A stretch of 64,000 nt of DNA. Source: Schistocephalus solidus. Taxonomy: Eukaryota; Platyhelminthes; Cestoda; Diphyllobothriidea; Diphyllobothriidae. The stretch lies in contig WEDG01001469.1 in the NCBI GenBank assembly GCA_017591395.1, positions 1 to 64,000 of the forward strand, written 5' to 3'. Positions 28,101 through 41,600 of this stretch are shown here, piece by piece (within the stretch, counting starts at the first letter, position 1; every line of letters begins with the position of its first letter). A program made the position numbers and the translations under genes. The notes below the pieces were generated by a model. It was not told the DNA's origin and made no database searches. It saw only the letters and a list, made by a program, of their open reading frames with translations.

Positions 28101-28974
28101 CCGGCAGTTAAACTATTTTATTACGACTCGTGCACGTCGCACATGCATAAAAACGATCATTTAAAGCGCCTGTATATCGGCATACGCTGACCCTGTTTTT
28201 ATGAATCGGGCCGAGAGCTTTTTGACCTATGTACCTGCATGCTGGTCATCTTAGCCGGCACTCCTTAATTCCTATGTTGGACTTCTCCGTTCCTATCGGT
28301 TTGGCAACGACCATCATCGGTGTTCATGCAAAAACTATTTTCACCTTCGTCCGTGTTCACGCCTGACCGGAGGTCTTGCTGGTTTGCGTTCTCCGCAGTA
28401 ATGCCAACGAATGCGTTGGTGTGTGGCATAGGCTCACTCAGGCCTGTGTTCTGGCTCGGTATGCGTTTGCCTGCGACCGCGACCATTCTGACTTCTTGCC
28501 TGCGATTCTCTTGATTGAGTCGCACTCGTAAGGTTTGGGCGTCTCCGACCCGATAGGAACGGAGACACCGGCAATGGCTCAGCAACCACCGATATGTCGC
28601 GCACGAACAGATGCAAACGATAGACGAGAAAGAGATATGCGGGTTCGGGACAACAAACGCGCAATGCGCACGAGATCAATATCCCTTGCCATCCCGACAC
28701 AGCCCCATGACGAGGCGAGGGAAAAATGCACTGAACAGCAGGAAAGCTATTACATCCTCCCCCCAGCCTCTGCAGTGTATCCTGCATGAATAGCTGTAGA
28801 GCCAGCAGAACGCCAGCCTATTCAGCACCCATGAATACTGCGAGGTGCCGTACAGAACCCAACCCCAACGATGGAAGCTTGTTTGACTTTGAAACGTCAG
28901 GACATTAAACCTATTGTTCCTGTGATCGCCTATTCTGATTTACGCCCGGGGAGGCGCATTCTCGCTTCAACTAG

Positions 28975-29034
<60 letters not shown>

Positions 29035-32000
29035 CGTTCATCATCTTCTGAAGAAGACGAAGAAGAAGAGGGGCGAGTTCATGGACCCAATTGTATTTGT
29101 ACTGACGTTTCGAAAGCCCTCTCGCTTCCATCATCAGAGTAAAGTGCTTGCTTTGACATATATATATATATATATATATGATAGAATGGAACCGACAAAG
29201 ACAAGGGAGACCGGAATGGCCATTTCTGGCTTATTAGCCGTCATCAGTCAGTCATACCCAATCCCAAGTGTGGCACACCTGGGATTCGAACCCGCGACCT
29301 TTGGTATTTGAGTCGAACGCTCTACCATTTGAGCCACGGGCTCGTTGTTTTGTCGGTTGTGATCGGGAATATGATGATATGATGATCCCAGGTGTGCCAC
29401 ACTTGGGATTGGGTATGACTGGCTGATGACGGCTAATAAGCCAGAAATGGCCATTCCGGTCTCCCCTTGTCTTGTCGGTTCCATTCTATCATATGCTACA
29501 CGTCGCTATGCGACCGCCTGCGAGGGCTCTAGTCTGAGCTCCAGGGCACAACGGAACATACATGTTCCTTAGCAGATCGGTGAGCCCCATACTATCATCA
29601 TATTCCCGATCACAACCGACAAAAACAACGAGCCCGTGGCTCAAATGGTAGAGCGTTCGACTCAAATACCAAAGTTGTGGGTTCGAATCCCAGGTGTGCC
29701 ACACTTGGGATTGGGTATGACTGGCTGATGACGGCTAATAAGCCAGAAATGGCCATTCCGGTCTCCCTTGTCTTTGTCGGTTCCATTCTATCATATGCTA
29801 CACGTCGCTATGCGACCGCCTGCGAGGGCTCTAGTCTGGAGTCCCAGGGCACAACGGAACATGCATGTTCCTTAAGCAGATCGGTGAGCCCCATACTATC
29901 ATATATATATATATATATATATATATCAGGCAGAGGTAGAGTGCATCCCGAGATGATATAGTGAAAAAGAAAGGCTCGTCGGAACAAAGAGTTGTACTCG
30001 TGAATTTTCAAGTTGGTCACACCAACCCGTCGTCAGACGAAATGAACAGAGGAAAAATGAAATGGCAAGATGACCAGTTTTTGCTACGGGACAGACAAGG
30101 ACAGACAACCAACTGGGGTGAGAGGGATGGGCAGATAATTACGGTAGGATTGGGGCCGGTTAGTGGGGAGGGGCTGTTAGGGCTCCCTGTGTCGGAGGGA
30201 AGGGGGATGGAGATTACATGCAACTGCAGGCGGTGAACTTAATGGTCGTCGATGCGGGATGGAGACAGAGGTAATTACGCCGATGTTGGAGGTGTTAAGA
30301 GTTTAAGCTGTGGTTCGCCGTACCAGGGGAGGGGGTGGCGAGATAGTGAGATTCTACATGGTCCAGCAAAGATTAGCGCCTGTTGTTAGGCTTTGGGCTC
30401 AAGTCAGTGAGCCGGGCACACAGGCTATCGTAATGAGAGACCAGACCGACATGACGGTTAATGCTGGTCGTGCTAGAGTGCCACGCCTCGAGGAATTCAC
30501 GCGCGTGTTTGGTGTTGCACACCTGACAGTTCGACCGTCGATTTCGACGAGGTCCACCGTATGCTCCACGCCAGGTGGTGCAGGGACGGTGACTTGCGCG
30601 TGAATTCAGTTTTTAGCGATAGTAGCCTGCGCTGCAGCTACCGCACTCTTCCTCCTCCCCCACCCGAGCCCGGTGTCAAGACAGAGTCAAGAAGACCGGA
30701 GGGCGGGAGAGGACGCAGGTGGCTGGCGCGGCTGGGTCCCCTATGTCCTAGCCGCCCCCTAGGCGTGCCACCACACCTCCATGTTCGGCATTTGCTGTGC
30801 GGGAGCGCAACCCGAATAACGCCTGCCGTGCACTAATGTGGCCCCCGTGTTGGTCCAACGCATCTACCACGTGGCCTCGTTTAGCTGTGTTACACACACA
30901 CATATATACAATACATCTTACCTACGCGTAATGGCAGAGAGAAATATCAGTTTATCAGCAATGTCGTCAACCACGTTTTGGATTGCGGCACTCAAAAAGA
31001 CAACCCTGCACTCTGCATCAATCGCCTTGTCTATTGACGCTCCAAGCGAGCCATGTTTTCCGTCATACGAGGTGCTATTGTTATCCTCTTGTGTGCGGAA
31101 GTTAGGGCGTGTTATTCGTGTTAGTATATTTTCTGATGACAAGGAACGATACAAATCTGACTTACGGAGAATAAGTACAGCTCGTTTGCCTTTTAAATCA
31201 GTTCGGACTATGCTAACGACGGTACTGCTCATGCAAACGGGCGAAGGGCATGCTAAAGGACGGGGTTGTTTCACTGCCTGCTGACCACTAGGACAAAGTA
31301 GTGTTGATCGCGTGATGCGGCTGCTCGTAGTTCTGGCTTCCTTCTACCTGCTGCCGCGGCTTTCTTTGTGTGATAAAGCACCTTAAACGCCGACGTTTGA
31401 TCCACAGCGCCCAACAGACACCACCTGACTTGCTGAATGCCTTGTTTTCTATCCTTAAGAACTACTTCTCATATGTTCACTTTTTTCGAAAAAAATACTT
31501 GACATATTTCAATTGTACCTAAACGTTAACAGTCGCGTGCAATGCTCTAATGTGATGCCGTCATTGCTTTTTGCCTTTTCATCTTTTGGTGTGGAAGTTT
31601 ATTCTTTGGTGAAAATCCTTGGGCAGTTGAATTATTGTGTCTTTTTCTGTGTCCGCTAGACATCCACTGATTTGCTGGCAGATACACCCCGAATGCTCAC
31701 TCACCGAGACATCCGCCTTGCTACTTTCCAAGATGAGTGTATTAGGCTCGCCTGCCAGCAGAAGTTGCCAGGGGTGCTAAACTGCGCCAGTTCCGCAAAT
31801 CTAGCCGGCTCTGAGTCCTCCGCCTCTTTTGCTACTACGGCCTCCAAGGTGGAGCAATTATTGGAACTGATCCGCGTCATACATCAAATAACCGGAACAC
31901 AAAATCTGACCCTCTCAGACTTCGGCAATGACCTCGATGCTGCTCCACAGCCTGTCACAGCCACCTTCTGCACATCCGATGATGAGATGGAGACGGAGCA

Positions 32001-32649
32001 AGAGCTTCGCACGTACGACTTATTTGCGACCTCTGGTCTGAACAATGATCTGTCTCCCGAACACTTCATATCGCAGGCCCTCTCCCGGAAGCTCATACGT
32101 CAGTTGATGGACCCTTTGGCAGTTGTCAGTTCCACCTTGCCAGACTGGTGCTTTAATCTTCCCCGTCGATTGCCTGTGCTCTTCCCCTATGAGGTTCGCC
32201 TCAACCTCCTCAATTCATCTGCATTTGGAGCTGCCAGGTATGCCCAATTTCTAAGATAATTATCGATATTTCCTCTTGATAAGTAATGCTACAGTCCCCT
32301 GCTATGAACTGAAGTTGACAAAAGATGCCTCTACTGTCGTTTTTATATTCGCTACTTCACTCTGTACCAAACAACTAAAGTTAGCGTTTGCGTTAAAGAT
32401 CCACTTCGCACTGCTCACTGCTCACTGCACTGCTCACTGCTACTACTACTCACTACCACTGCTACTACTTCGCTACTCACTGCTACTGACTGCTACTACT
32501 ACTACTGCGCTACTGCTACACGCTACTGCTACTGCTACTGCACTACTGCTGCTACTACGACACGCTACTGCTACTACTACTGCTACTGCTCACTGCTGAC
32601 TGCTGCTGACTACTGACTGCTACTGCTACTAATACTACTACTACTACTT

Positions 32650-32683
<34 letters not shown>

Positions 32684-35600
32684 TACTACTACTTCTGCTC
32701 TACTACTACTACTACTACTACTACTCCGACAACTAATAATACTTAAACCATTACTACTGATTCTGATACAACTAATACTACTTTGATTGGTATTTATACT
32801 ACTACTGAAACTTTTACTACTACTTCTGCTGCTACTTCTACTACTTCTACCACTACGACTATTCTACTTCTACTAGTACTACTACTACTACTGCTGCTAC
32901 TGTTTTACTACTACCACTACTTATACTTCTAATATTACTTCGCTACTTCCACTAGTGCTACTTCTACTCATACTACTACTACTACGTTTGCTGCTACTAT
33001 TCCTACTATTACTACCACTGCTACTACCACTCCTACTACCACTGCTACTACCACTACTACTACTACTTCCATTACTTCTACTTCTACTAGTTCTACTACT
33101 TCTACTACTAATACTGCTACTACATTTTACTATTACTACTTCTACCACTGCTACTAATATTACTACTACAACTACGACTACTAATACTTGTACTTCTACT
33201 AGTGCTACTACTGCTACTACTACTACTAATACTACTACTACGTTTGGTGCTACTATTCCTACTATTACTACCACTACTACTACCACTTCTACTACTACCA
33301 CTTCTACTACCACTACTACTACTTCCATTACTTCTACTTCTACTAGTTCTACTACTACTACTTATACTGCTACTACTTTTACTATTACTACTTCTACCAC
33401 TGCTACTTATACTACTACTACCACTACCACTACTAATCCTTCTACTTTTACTAGTGCTACTACTGCTACTACTACTACCAATACTACTACTAATTCTGCT
33501 ACTTCTATTGCTGCTACTACTACTTATACTATTACTACGGCTACCACTTCTTCTACCACTAATAGTATTACTGTTACATCCACTACTGCTACAACTAATA
33601 CTACTACTCTTAATAGTACTAATGCTACTTCTATTGCTACTAATACTTCTACTAATACTCCTTATAATGCTACTCAGACCACTACTTCTGCCACTACTTC
33701 TTTTAGTACTAATACCGCTTGTATTTCTAATACTCATACTACTCCGACAACTACTAATACTAAAACCACTACTACTGATACTGATACTACTAATACTACT
33801 TTTACTGGTACTACTATTACTAATATTACTTTGAATAACACCACTTATACTACGACTGTTAATATTACTGATTCTACTATTAATATTACTAAAACTCCCA
33901 GTACTACTACAAATACTTTCATTGCTGTTACTAGTACTTATAATATTACTTATACTACTATATAATAAAAGTACTACTGCTAATACTACTATTAGTTCTA
34001 CCACTAAGTCTATGACTACTCCTCTTCTACTAAAACTAATAATACTACTGCCACTAGTACTATTACTTCTAATACTACTACCACTACTACTGCTATTTAC
34101 TGCTATTTTTAATTAATATTAGTAATATTACTATTACCACTACCATTACTAATATTACTGATAATAACACCATTAGAACTTCGATATTTACTATTAATAC
34201 TTTTATTAGTACAACCAATGGAACTTGTACTGCTACTTATACTATTACTATCATTATTTTTACAGTTACTACTATAACTACTACTAATAATAATCTACTA
34301 CTAATTCCACTACTACTACTGCTTATATTACCTTTTCTACTAATACCACTACTAATACTATGAATAGTACAGCCAGTACTACTATTAATCCTACTTTTAT
34401 TAGTACTACTGTCACGTATATTACTGCTAATAGCACCTCTAATACCACTGTTTCTATTACTGATTCTACCATTACCATTTCGACAACTGGCAGTACTTGT
34501 ACTTATGCTAGTATTATTAGTGCTCCTACTATTATACTTCTAATATTTATACTTCTTCTGCTACTACCACTATTGCTGCTAATACTACTACTACTATTAC
34601 TTCTACCACCACGACTGCGACTACTTATACTACCACTACTATTATTATTGCTACTTCTGTTCCTACGACTTCTTCTACTACTGCTATTTCTACTACTACT
34701 TCGATTGCTTTCTACTATTACTAATACTACCGCTAGTAATATTACTTCTGATAACACTAATACTGCGACCATTACTGCAATTACCGGTACTAGTACTAGT
34801 ACTGCTACTACTATTACTAATACTCTTACTTTATCCTCCTCCGTTTCTTCTCGTCCCCCGACCTGCGATTCACCCCTTCCTACTCGATAATAACTCCTTT
34901 TTGCAATCCCTGTGTTTTTCCTCATTAGATCCGTTATCTGGCTGCAGACTCACGTCGCCCGTGCCAGTGAACTGACCGCAAACACTGAGCGCTCGCACAA
35001 CCGACACCACAGTGTTGAAAGCAGCATGAGCAATCGCTTCCGCAACAATGAGGCGGCCCGGCTAGCCGCCGGGCTGGCTACCTACCTTGTGGGTGGCCCG
35101 CGCTTTGTCCGTAACGGTGGCGGTGGTCACGACCAGCTGTCCGACCTTACTCTTTTCGCTTCATGCACTGGTGGTGGTGGTCCCCGTCGTCGACGTCCGT
35201 CTACCACCATCGCAACACACCAAACCTCTTCAGGCACGATCCTCACTCTAGACCGTTTGAGCCGTCGTCGTAGTTCTTGTGACTGCACACCTCACGATGT
35301 GAGTATCTGCCGTACTTATGTGTTTCTTGTTGTTTTATTCTCTCGAACTTTATACTATAACAGTCCTTTGCTAATATCACTAACGGTGAAGACGGTGATG
35401 GCCACAACCGCTATCTCATCATCGTGATTTGTTGTGTTGAACATAAGTTGGATCTCATCCCAGGTCGAAATCTTGCTTGAGGGGAATGTGACTAATTCTT
35501 TTCGAATGCTGTCCGACCCTACTAATTATAGACTGGCGTATCAGCTTGGCAAAGTTGATAGACCCCTGAACTGAAAAGCTGAGAAAGAAGAAGTGTTCTC

Positions 35601-38600
35601 ATCAAACAGATTTATTGGTTGCCTCACCATGGTCACAGCAACCCACATTGAGCACTTTAAAGAATTACTGAACCCGGTTGACCTGAATATCAGGTTCATG
35701 ACAGTATACAAAACGAGCAACTTCCAACCCTTCCTCGACGTCGTTATGCGTCTGCGTGCAACCGGACTACTGCAAACTACATTATTCAGAAAAGCCATTG
35801 ACACAAGGTAAATAGTACGCTCCGACAGCAATCACTCTCTGTTTCACAAATCTAAATGTGTTCGCACTCTACTCCAAAGAATTGGAACAAGTTTTACCAC
35901 GTCAACAGATTTAAGAAGTGAAGGACTATGTCTTCAAAACCTCTTCAGAGTCAATGGAGATTCAGTCCGTTTTATGTGGAAGAAAACAGGTGCCGATGGA
36001 ACAAACTATGGCCAGAGAATCAGCAATCCGAAGTCTACAGGGAACATTCCCTACATAAAGGGACTCATCGGGGCGGTTTCTTGACTGTCAAAATCCGTCA
36101 GAATAGGCATACTGCATTGCCGCTCAATGCAACCTAAGGACACACTGCCACAGACAGAAACCTCGACAGTTGTATAGTAAATAAGTTGGCTTGCTGGCGA
36201 AAATTGCAGACCCGTCCATGCGAGCACGAGGTGACAACTCGGAGGCTAAACCCGAACTCTCAGTTTGCAGCGCACATTGGATAAACTGGTTACACTCGTG
36301 ATTCTCCTGAACCATCCATCTTGGGTCGGAGTGATCCAAGGACAGAACGATTAACACTTGAGTTGTCGTGAGATGTCAATTCCATCCACAGGCCTCTTGA
36401 CCTCCCTACAGTTTGTAAGAGTTCTACGTCATTATGTGCACAGGGACCAGGGCAGTACCGCCACACAGGAAACCGCGCAGACACGACCGACGACGAACTA
36501 TCCCGACTCGGGAGATAGGGTTCAACAGACTGACTAACTTCTGTACACGATTAGCCACCTATGGGTTTTTCACTATAAAAAGGGAAGGGTATCCGTTAAC
36601 TCTGAAAAGGTAATGAAGGCAAAGTCGTTTGGCTCTTTTTTCTGTTGGCTTTCGATAATGTACCTCCAAAGTGTTTAAATCGAAGCTACATATCAACCAA
36701 TACATCAGCGGAATCGTTTACTTCGAACTGTCCGCTTCGTCGTAAATAACAGAGAATCGCCTCCTAGAAGTGTTCCTCATTCAGACATTCACATTATTGC
36801 TGCATTTTGGGCAGACTACCAGTGCTTGGACAATTAACAAGCACATTACGTCCATATTCAGCGCTCAGACTTCACCTGAGCAGAGTAATTAGTCATGCGG
36901 AGGGGGCGTGGATGGCCAAAAATTCGGGTAACAGTAAGGCGAATTGCAGAGTAGCCATTGCTGCAAAACTCATAACAAATTATTAACTGATGAGCCATTA
37001 TCTGATCAAATAATACCAGCAGCACTAAATGCGACATTCGTCGTTCATGGAAAACGTGCCCTACACACTCTGCATCTCTTGTGCCCATATCACCCTCATC
37101 TGCGACTGCCGCTGAGGCTGCGTTAGAGTGAGAATCCGAACTAACAGACCAATTAAACTTTTTCCAAAGATTTTATCGTCTTCTGACCGGCTAGACTATC
37201 TGCCCCGTCATCACTTTGGAAATCAAGGTTACCTTATTTTAACCGTGTTCGAAGTCCTTCTACCTCCAAAGTTTCAAAGCCTTATTCTCTTTGTCTTCAC
37301 GGAGTCCAGTCGTGTTTTACGGTTTTCTGCTATACATTCCTGAAAACTTTATTCTCATGACTGAACAGCGAACCGGCAACGACCCACTTGAAGTTTCCGT
37401 ATAATTTTTAAACGGTTATCTGTTCATATTATTAACTCGCACACTGGAAATTTCTGTGAATATTTTTAACTTTCCAACATAAAGATACTAGTTTTCCCCC
37501 CAGTACACACACACAAAAGTGTTTTTGAAAAACGAACTAGCACCATTTTTGACGGCAATGTGGTTTTCATACCCTATCAGGGTAACCTTATGCTTGGACA
37601 CTCTTTGACAGTAAAAAACCATCTCACCGTGATACTTCTGTCAATTTAAAGCAGTATCAGTAAGGTCCGCTTCTATAATTACGTTTCCCTTTGTTTTACA
37701 GGCTGATGAACACACAAAACATCTACTTATATCCTATTGCATGGCCATATAAAAATTGCGAGAGAGAGTGTTTATCAAAATATCCAGTTTTTAGCGTTTT
37801 TCTGGTGCCTTTTAACTGCCTTAATTGTGCTGCTTTACTGAGGCGTGACTGAGCCTTATTCACACTGCCGAAATTGCAGTAAATGGACAGACATACTAAT
37901 CCATACAGTGCCGTGATAAACACCACAAACTAAACAATTTGTCTTCCAAAGTATTATTTATCATAATCAGGTATTCCGTCACAGAAGATGAGGACTACCG
38001 TTGTCCCGGAAAAAGTGCACCGTGGTGAATTGCGCTCTTCTGTCTTGCTGAGTCCCTCTAAGAATTCTTGTCACTGTCATGCCACTCTTAACGTTGTCCT
38101 TATCTTACTGAAAACCGCGATCGAATCCTACAGACTGTTGTTACAGGATCCCTATATAACGCTAGGCACTTATTTGTATGAAACTTTAAGTATCTTGTTT
38201 TTTTTTTTAAAAAAAACTGTGGCACATAACCCTAAACCACTTCCTTAGTGCTCGTCAATTCTTCCATTCTAACCTATTTTCCCCTTCCTAGATTGGTCGA
38301 TTGCACAAGGAGTTTATCCAAATACCTCGTGATGGCGTGAAGGCTTCCAAAGATAATGCTCCCACACTGGATTTGGATCACGGTACGTTCTGGGAGTGGG
38401 CTGATCGCGTTCTGGACGAGCACGCCAGTCGGAAGTCCGAACTGGAGATACAGTTTATCGGTGAGTCAGTTGAATCAAGTGTGTGCTTAACACACGGAAT
38501 TCCGGGGGCACTCTTTCCTCTCGCCTTTTTCCAGGCATCTAATCTCCCCGTAGTTTCTCACGCGTATTGTTTTTTTGTTTACGGCAAAGCTTCCCAGATG

Positions 38601-41600
38601 AACTGTCTTTTCTGGTTGATCCAAAACCCTATCTTTGTGTCAGCGTGACTCATCCTTGTGGGATAATAACATATGTTTTTTTTCAAGTTGGTTAGCAGTT
38701 TCCCGTTCAGCACAGGTATTTAGGCGATACAACAGGGTTCTCGGCTTACTTGTTTCAAACGAAATTGATATAGTCGACCAAAAGTTGGTCGGATTGTAAA
38801 ACCTACTAAACAACTCGAACAGTTTAAATTCGACAAAGTTCAACCAGCAACTACAGGAAGCCAGTGCCAGGCTGTAAAGGTAAGGATGTCTTGTATGGTC
38901 GCCTAGCCAAGACATGGGAAAAGAAACCGTTCACAATACATGTGGCTTTGCGCTAAATGTGAAATAAATTATGTTAAGGATCAAACTTAGGGTTGGATTT
39001 AAGTTTAAGGTCAGAGTTGAGGTTGGGGTTATTATGGTGTTAACTGTAGGCTTACGTTTAAGGTAAGGATAGGGTTAAGCTTGAGGTGACAGTTTAGTTT
39101 TATGATAGGGTTATTGTTAGCCTTAAGGCAATGGCATATTTACTCTTCCTGAAATTTACCTATTTCAAATGGGTGATGTGGTTTCTATTCCCGTGTCCTG
39201 TTTAGGCGGCCACACAAGGCATCCCTACTGCTGTAAACACAGAGCTCCAAAATAAAATGGCATTGCCCACTTCCGTTGACACATCTCACTGACCATGGGA
39301 ACGGAATTCAGACTGCCTAAGATGTTTACCTTGTTGTTGTTTTTTTGTTCGGGACTTCATTTTGGCGCCTAATGGAGGTTTGTCCCCACTCACGACAAGT
39401 TATTACTCAACATATGCATGTCTATGTGAGCTGAACACAGTCATCCCCGTTACACATAACATTGCCGGCATCTGTAAAGTAGTAGTCGGAGTGAGGCTCC
39501 TTTATTAGTATTTTTGTGAGATAGTCCTAACCTTCAAAGCTTTTCTATACAGCCTAACCCTCACTCTAACCTTTAAATTCTGACCCTAAATTTAAAGCCC
39601 AGACCAAATCCCGATGCCCCAAAGTTTGCCTTAACCATAACCCTATCTCCAACATGAAAAACCCTAACCCCAACGCTAACCCATCTCTCAAACTCTAATC
39701 CTAACTTTCCGAATCTGATCTCTTACCTAAACCTCTTTCCTACTGTTACAAAGAGCAACATAAGCACAGGTTTCTTTGTAGCAATTCTTAGAGCTTTTGT
39801 ATGCGACTGAACAATTAAGGGTAAAATGTTATTCTAAACGCTACACTTGTGGGACTTTTGCGAGTATCTTGAGCAAATATGTGACCTGGATTCTGAATCC
39901 AAAGGTATCAAAGGACCTTCTTGTCATTTCTATGGTCAGAATAAAATGCTGCGTTATTGCGAGTTATATTATTATGCATTCAGTACATGACTAGTGAGCA
40001 TGTTTTCACCGTCTGTCTTACACAGGCGAGCAAGGCACTGGTATTGGCCCGACCCTGGAATTCTTTTCTCTCGTGGCCGCCGAATTGCGTAAAAAGACTG
40101 GGCGCATGTGGGTGGTAAATGAGGAAGACTTTGACGAGACTGCCTCCGAGGCTGCCGCCACCGACCGTCACGTCGGCAGTGCAAACACTCTCTCCGATTC
40201 CCTTCCGCAGCCCGGACCGTCGTCCTCCTGGAGAGAAGAACCAACAGAGGCGGAAAAGGACAACTTGCCGAATCCAGAGGCAAAGACCTACGTAAAGGCG
40301 ACCAATGGGCTCTTCCCGGCCCCCTTCTCCCCGGACAAGATCCCCGAGTCTGTCATTCGGCGCTTCTACATTATGGGCATTGCAGTAGCCAAAAGCCTAC
40401 AGGTATAAATCGTAATTTATATAAAATATGTTCTACTTTAATTTATAAGTAGCTGTTTGACATTCACCTACTTTTGCTAGGATAACCGGCGAATCGACCT
40501 GCCACTTTCTACCCCCTTCCTCAAACTTATCTCCGCTTTCGGCAACGTGCGAGACTTGGCAGTGACGCCTCCTTCATCAGAGCAGACCCTTCATGATCAA
40601 ATGAAGTGGTTCGCACATTCAGAATCAGCACTGGATCGGATAAATCTGCGGTCGATTATGACCCAAATTATTGGCGTCAATACCAGCTACTGCTCACGCG
40701 GACACTGGATTACCGGCCTGCTCGACTTTGTTGATTTTTGGTCAATCGATCCTGAACGTGGACGTTTTTTCTTCCAGCTTTGTCAGTTTTGCCAGCGGAA
40801 GCGACGACTGCAGTCCATTTTCCCCGCCAATGGCCTCACTCTTGAGTGGCTAGAGAATGCCGCCATCGAGGTGCTGGGCTGTAAAATAAGCGATCTGGGT
40901 TTGGAAATGGAGTTTATACCCTCAGGACAGGTAAGCAAACGTCTTCTGGGGGCTTATTTGTAAATTACATAATTACCCCTTGTTCACTTTATCTACAGAA
41001 ATATTTTCACACAGCGGGCTATACATTTCTCACTTAACTTTTATATACTTCGAAACCTGCATAGTTCATCCAGTCCATGAAGATTGGCCACCTGCTTCTC
41101 CTTTTGCAAACTGCATAACTGAACTATTTCCATTTACAGATCATGGGTGGAATGAACAGTCGTATAGCATTTAGGTATAGTTGGAAATGTAGTTATTTTA
41201 AGCCGAAAGGATTGCATCTTCTACCTTCACATGGGTGGGGTAAGGGTAAAACTAGTCTTCCTAACTAATGGATGTAGTCGAATCACCTTTTTAAGGCAGG
41301 CACAATTGGCCTTCACGTCTATAAAGCTTAAGTTAGCCTGATGTGTACAGCGCTGACCTCAACTTTACCTGGGAATCTTCCGCCGACTAGTTACAGTGGA
41401 GGATGCTCGTTGCAGCACGGGGCTGGCTGAGTCTGTTTTGGGGATCGTCCTCCAAAGTACAAGTTAGTAAAAGGTAGCAGAAGCTGTCCACTAGCCCAAT
41501 ATGTGTGCTGTATACCGTGACCGCAAAACTCGAAGCGATCAACTCACCAAAGGGGGTTACTTTTGAACCAACTCTGACTGCTTTGGCAGCTGTGGGGGCT

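Noticed and set aside
29630..29701. Possible functional tRNA gene
   Set aside because: A and B boxes are present, but no proper anticodon stem forms and the sequence runs into a repeated SINE body. The same head occurs in several copies.
32955..34890. Long threonine/serine-rich and leucine-rich open frames
   Set aside because: They are translations of the ACT trinucleotide array in intron 12 and not proteins.
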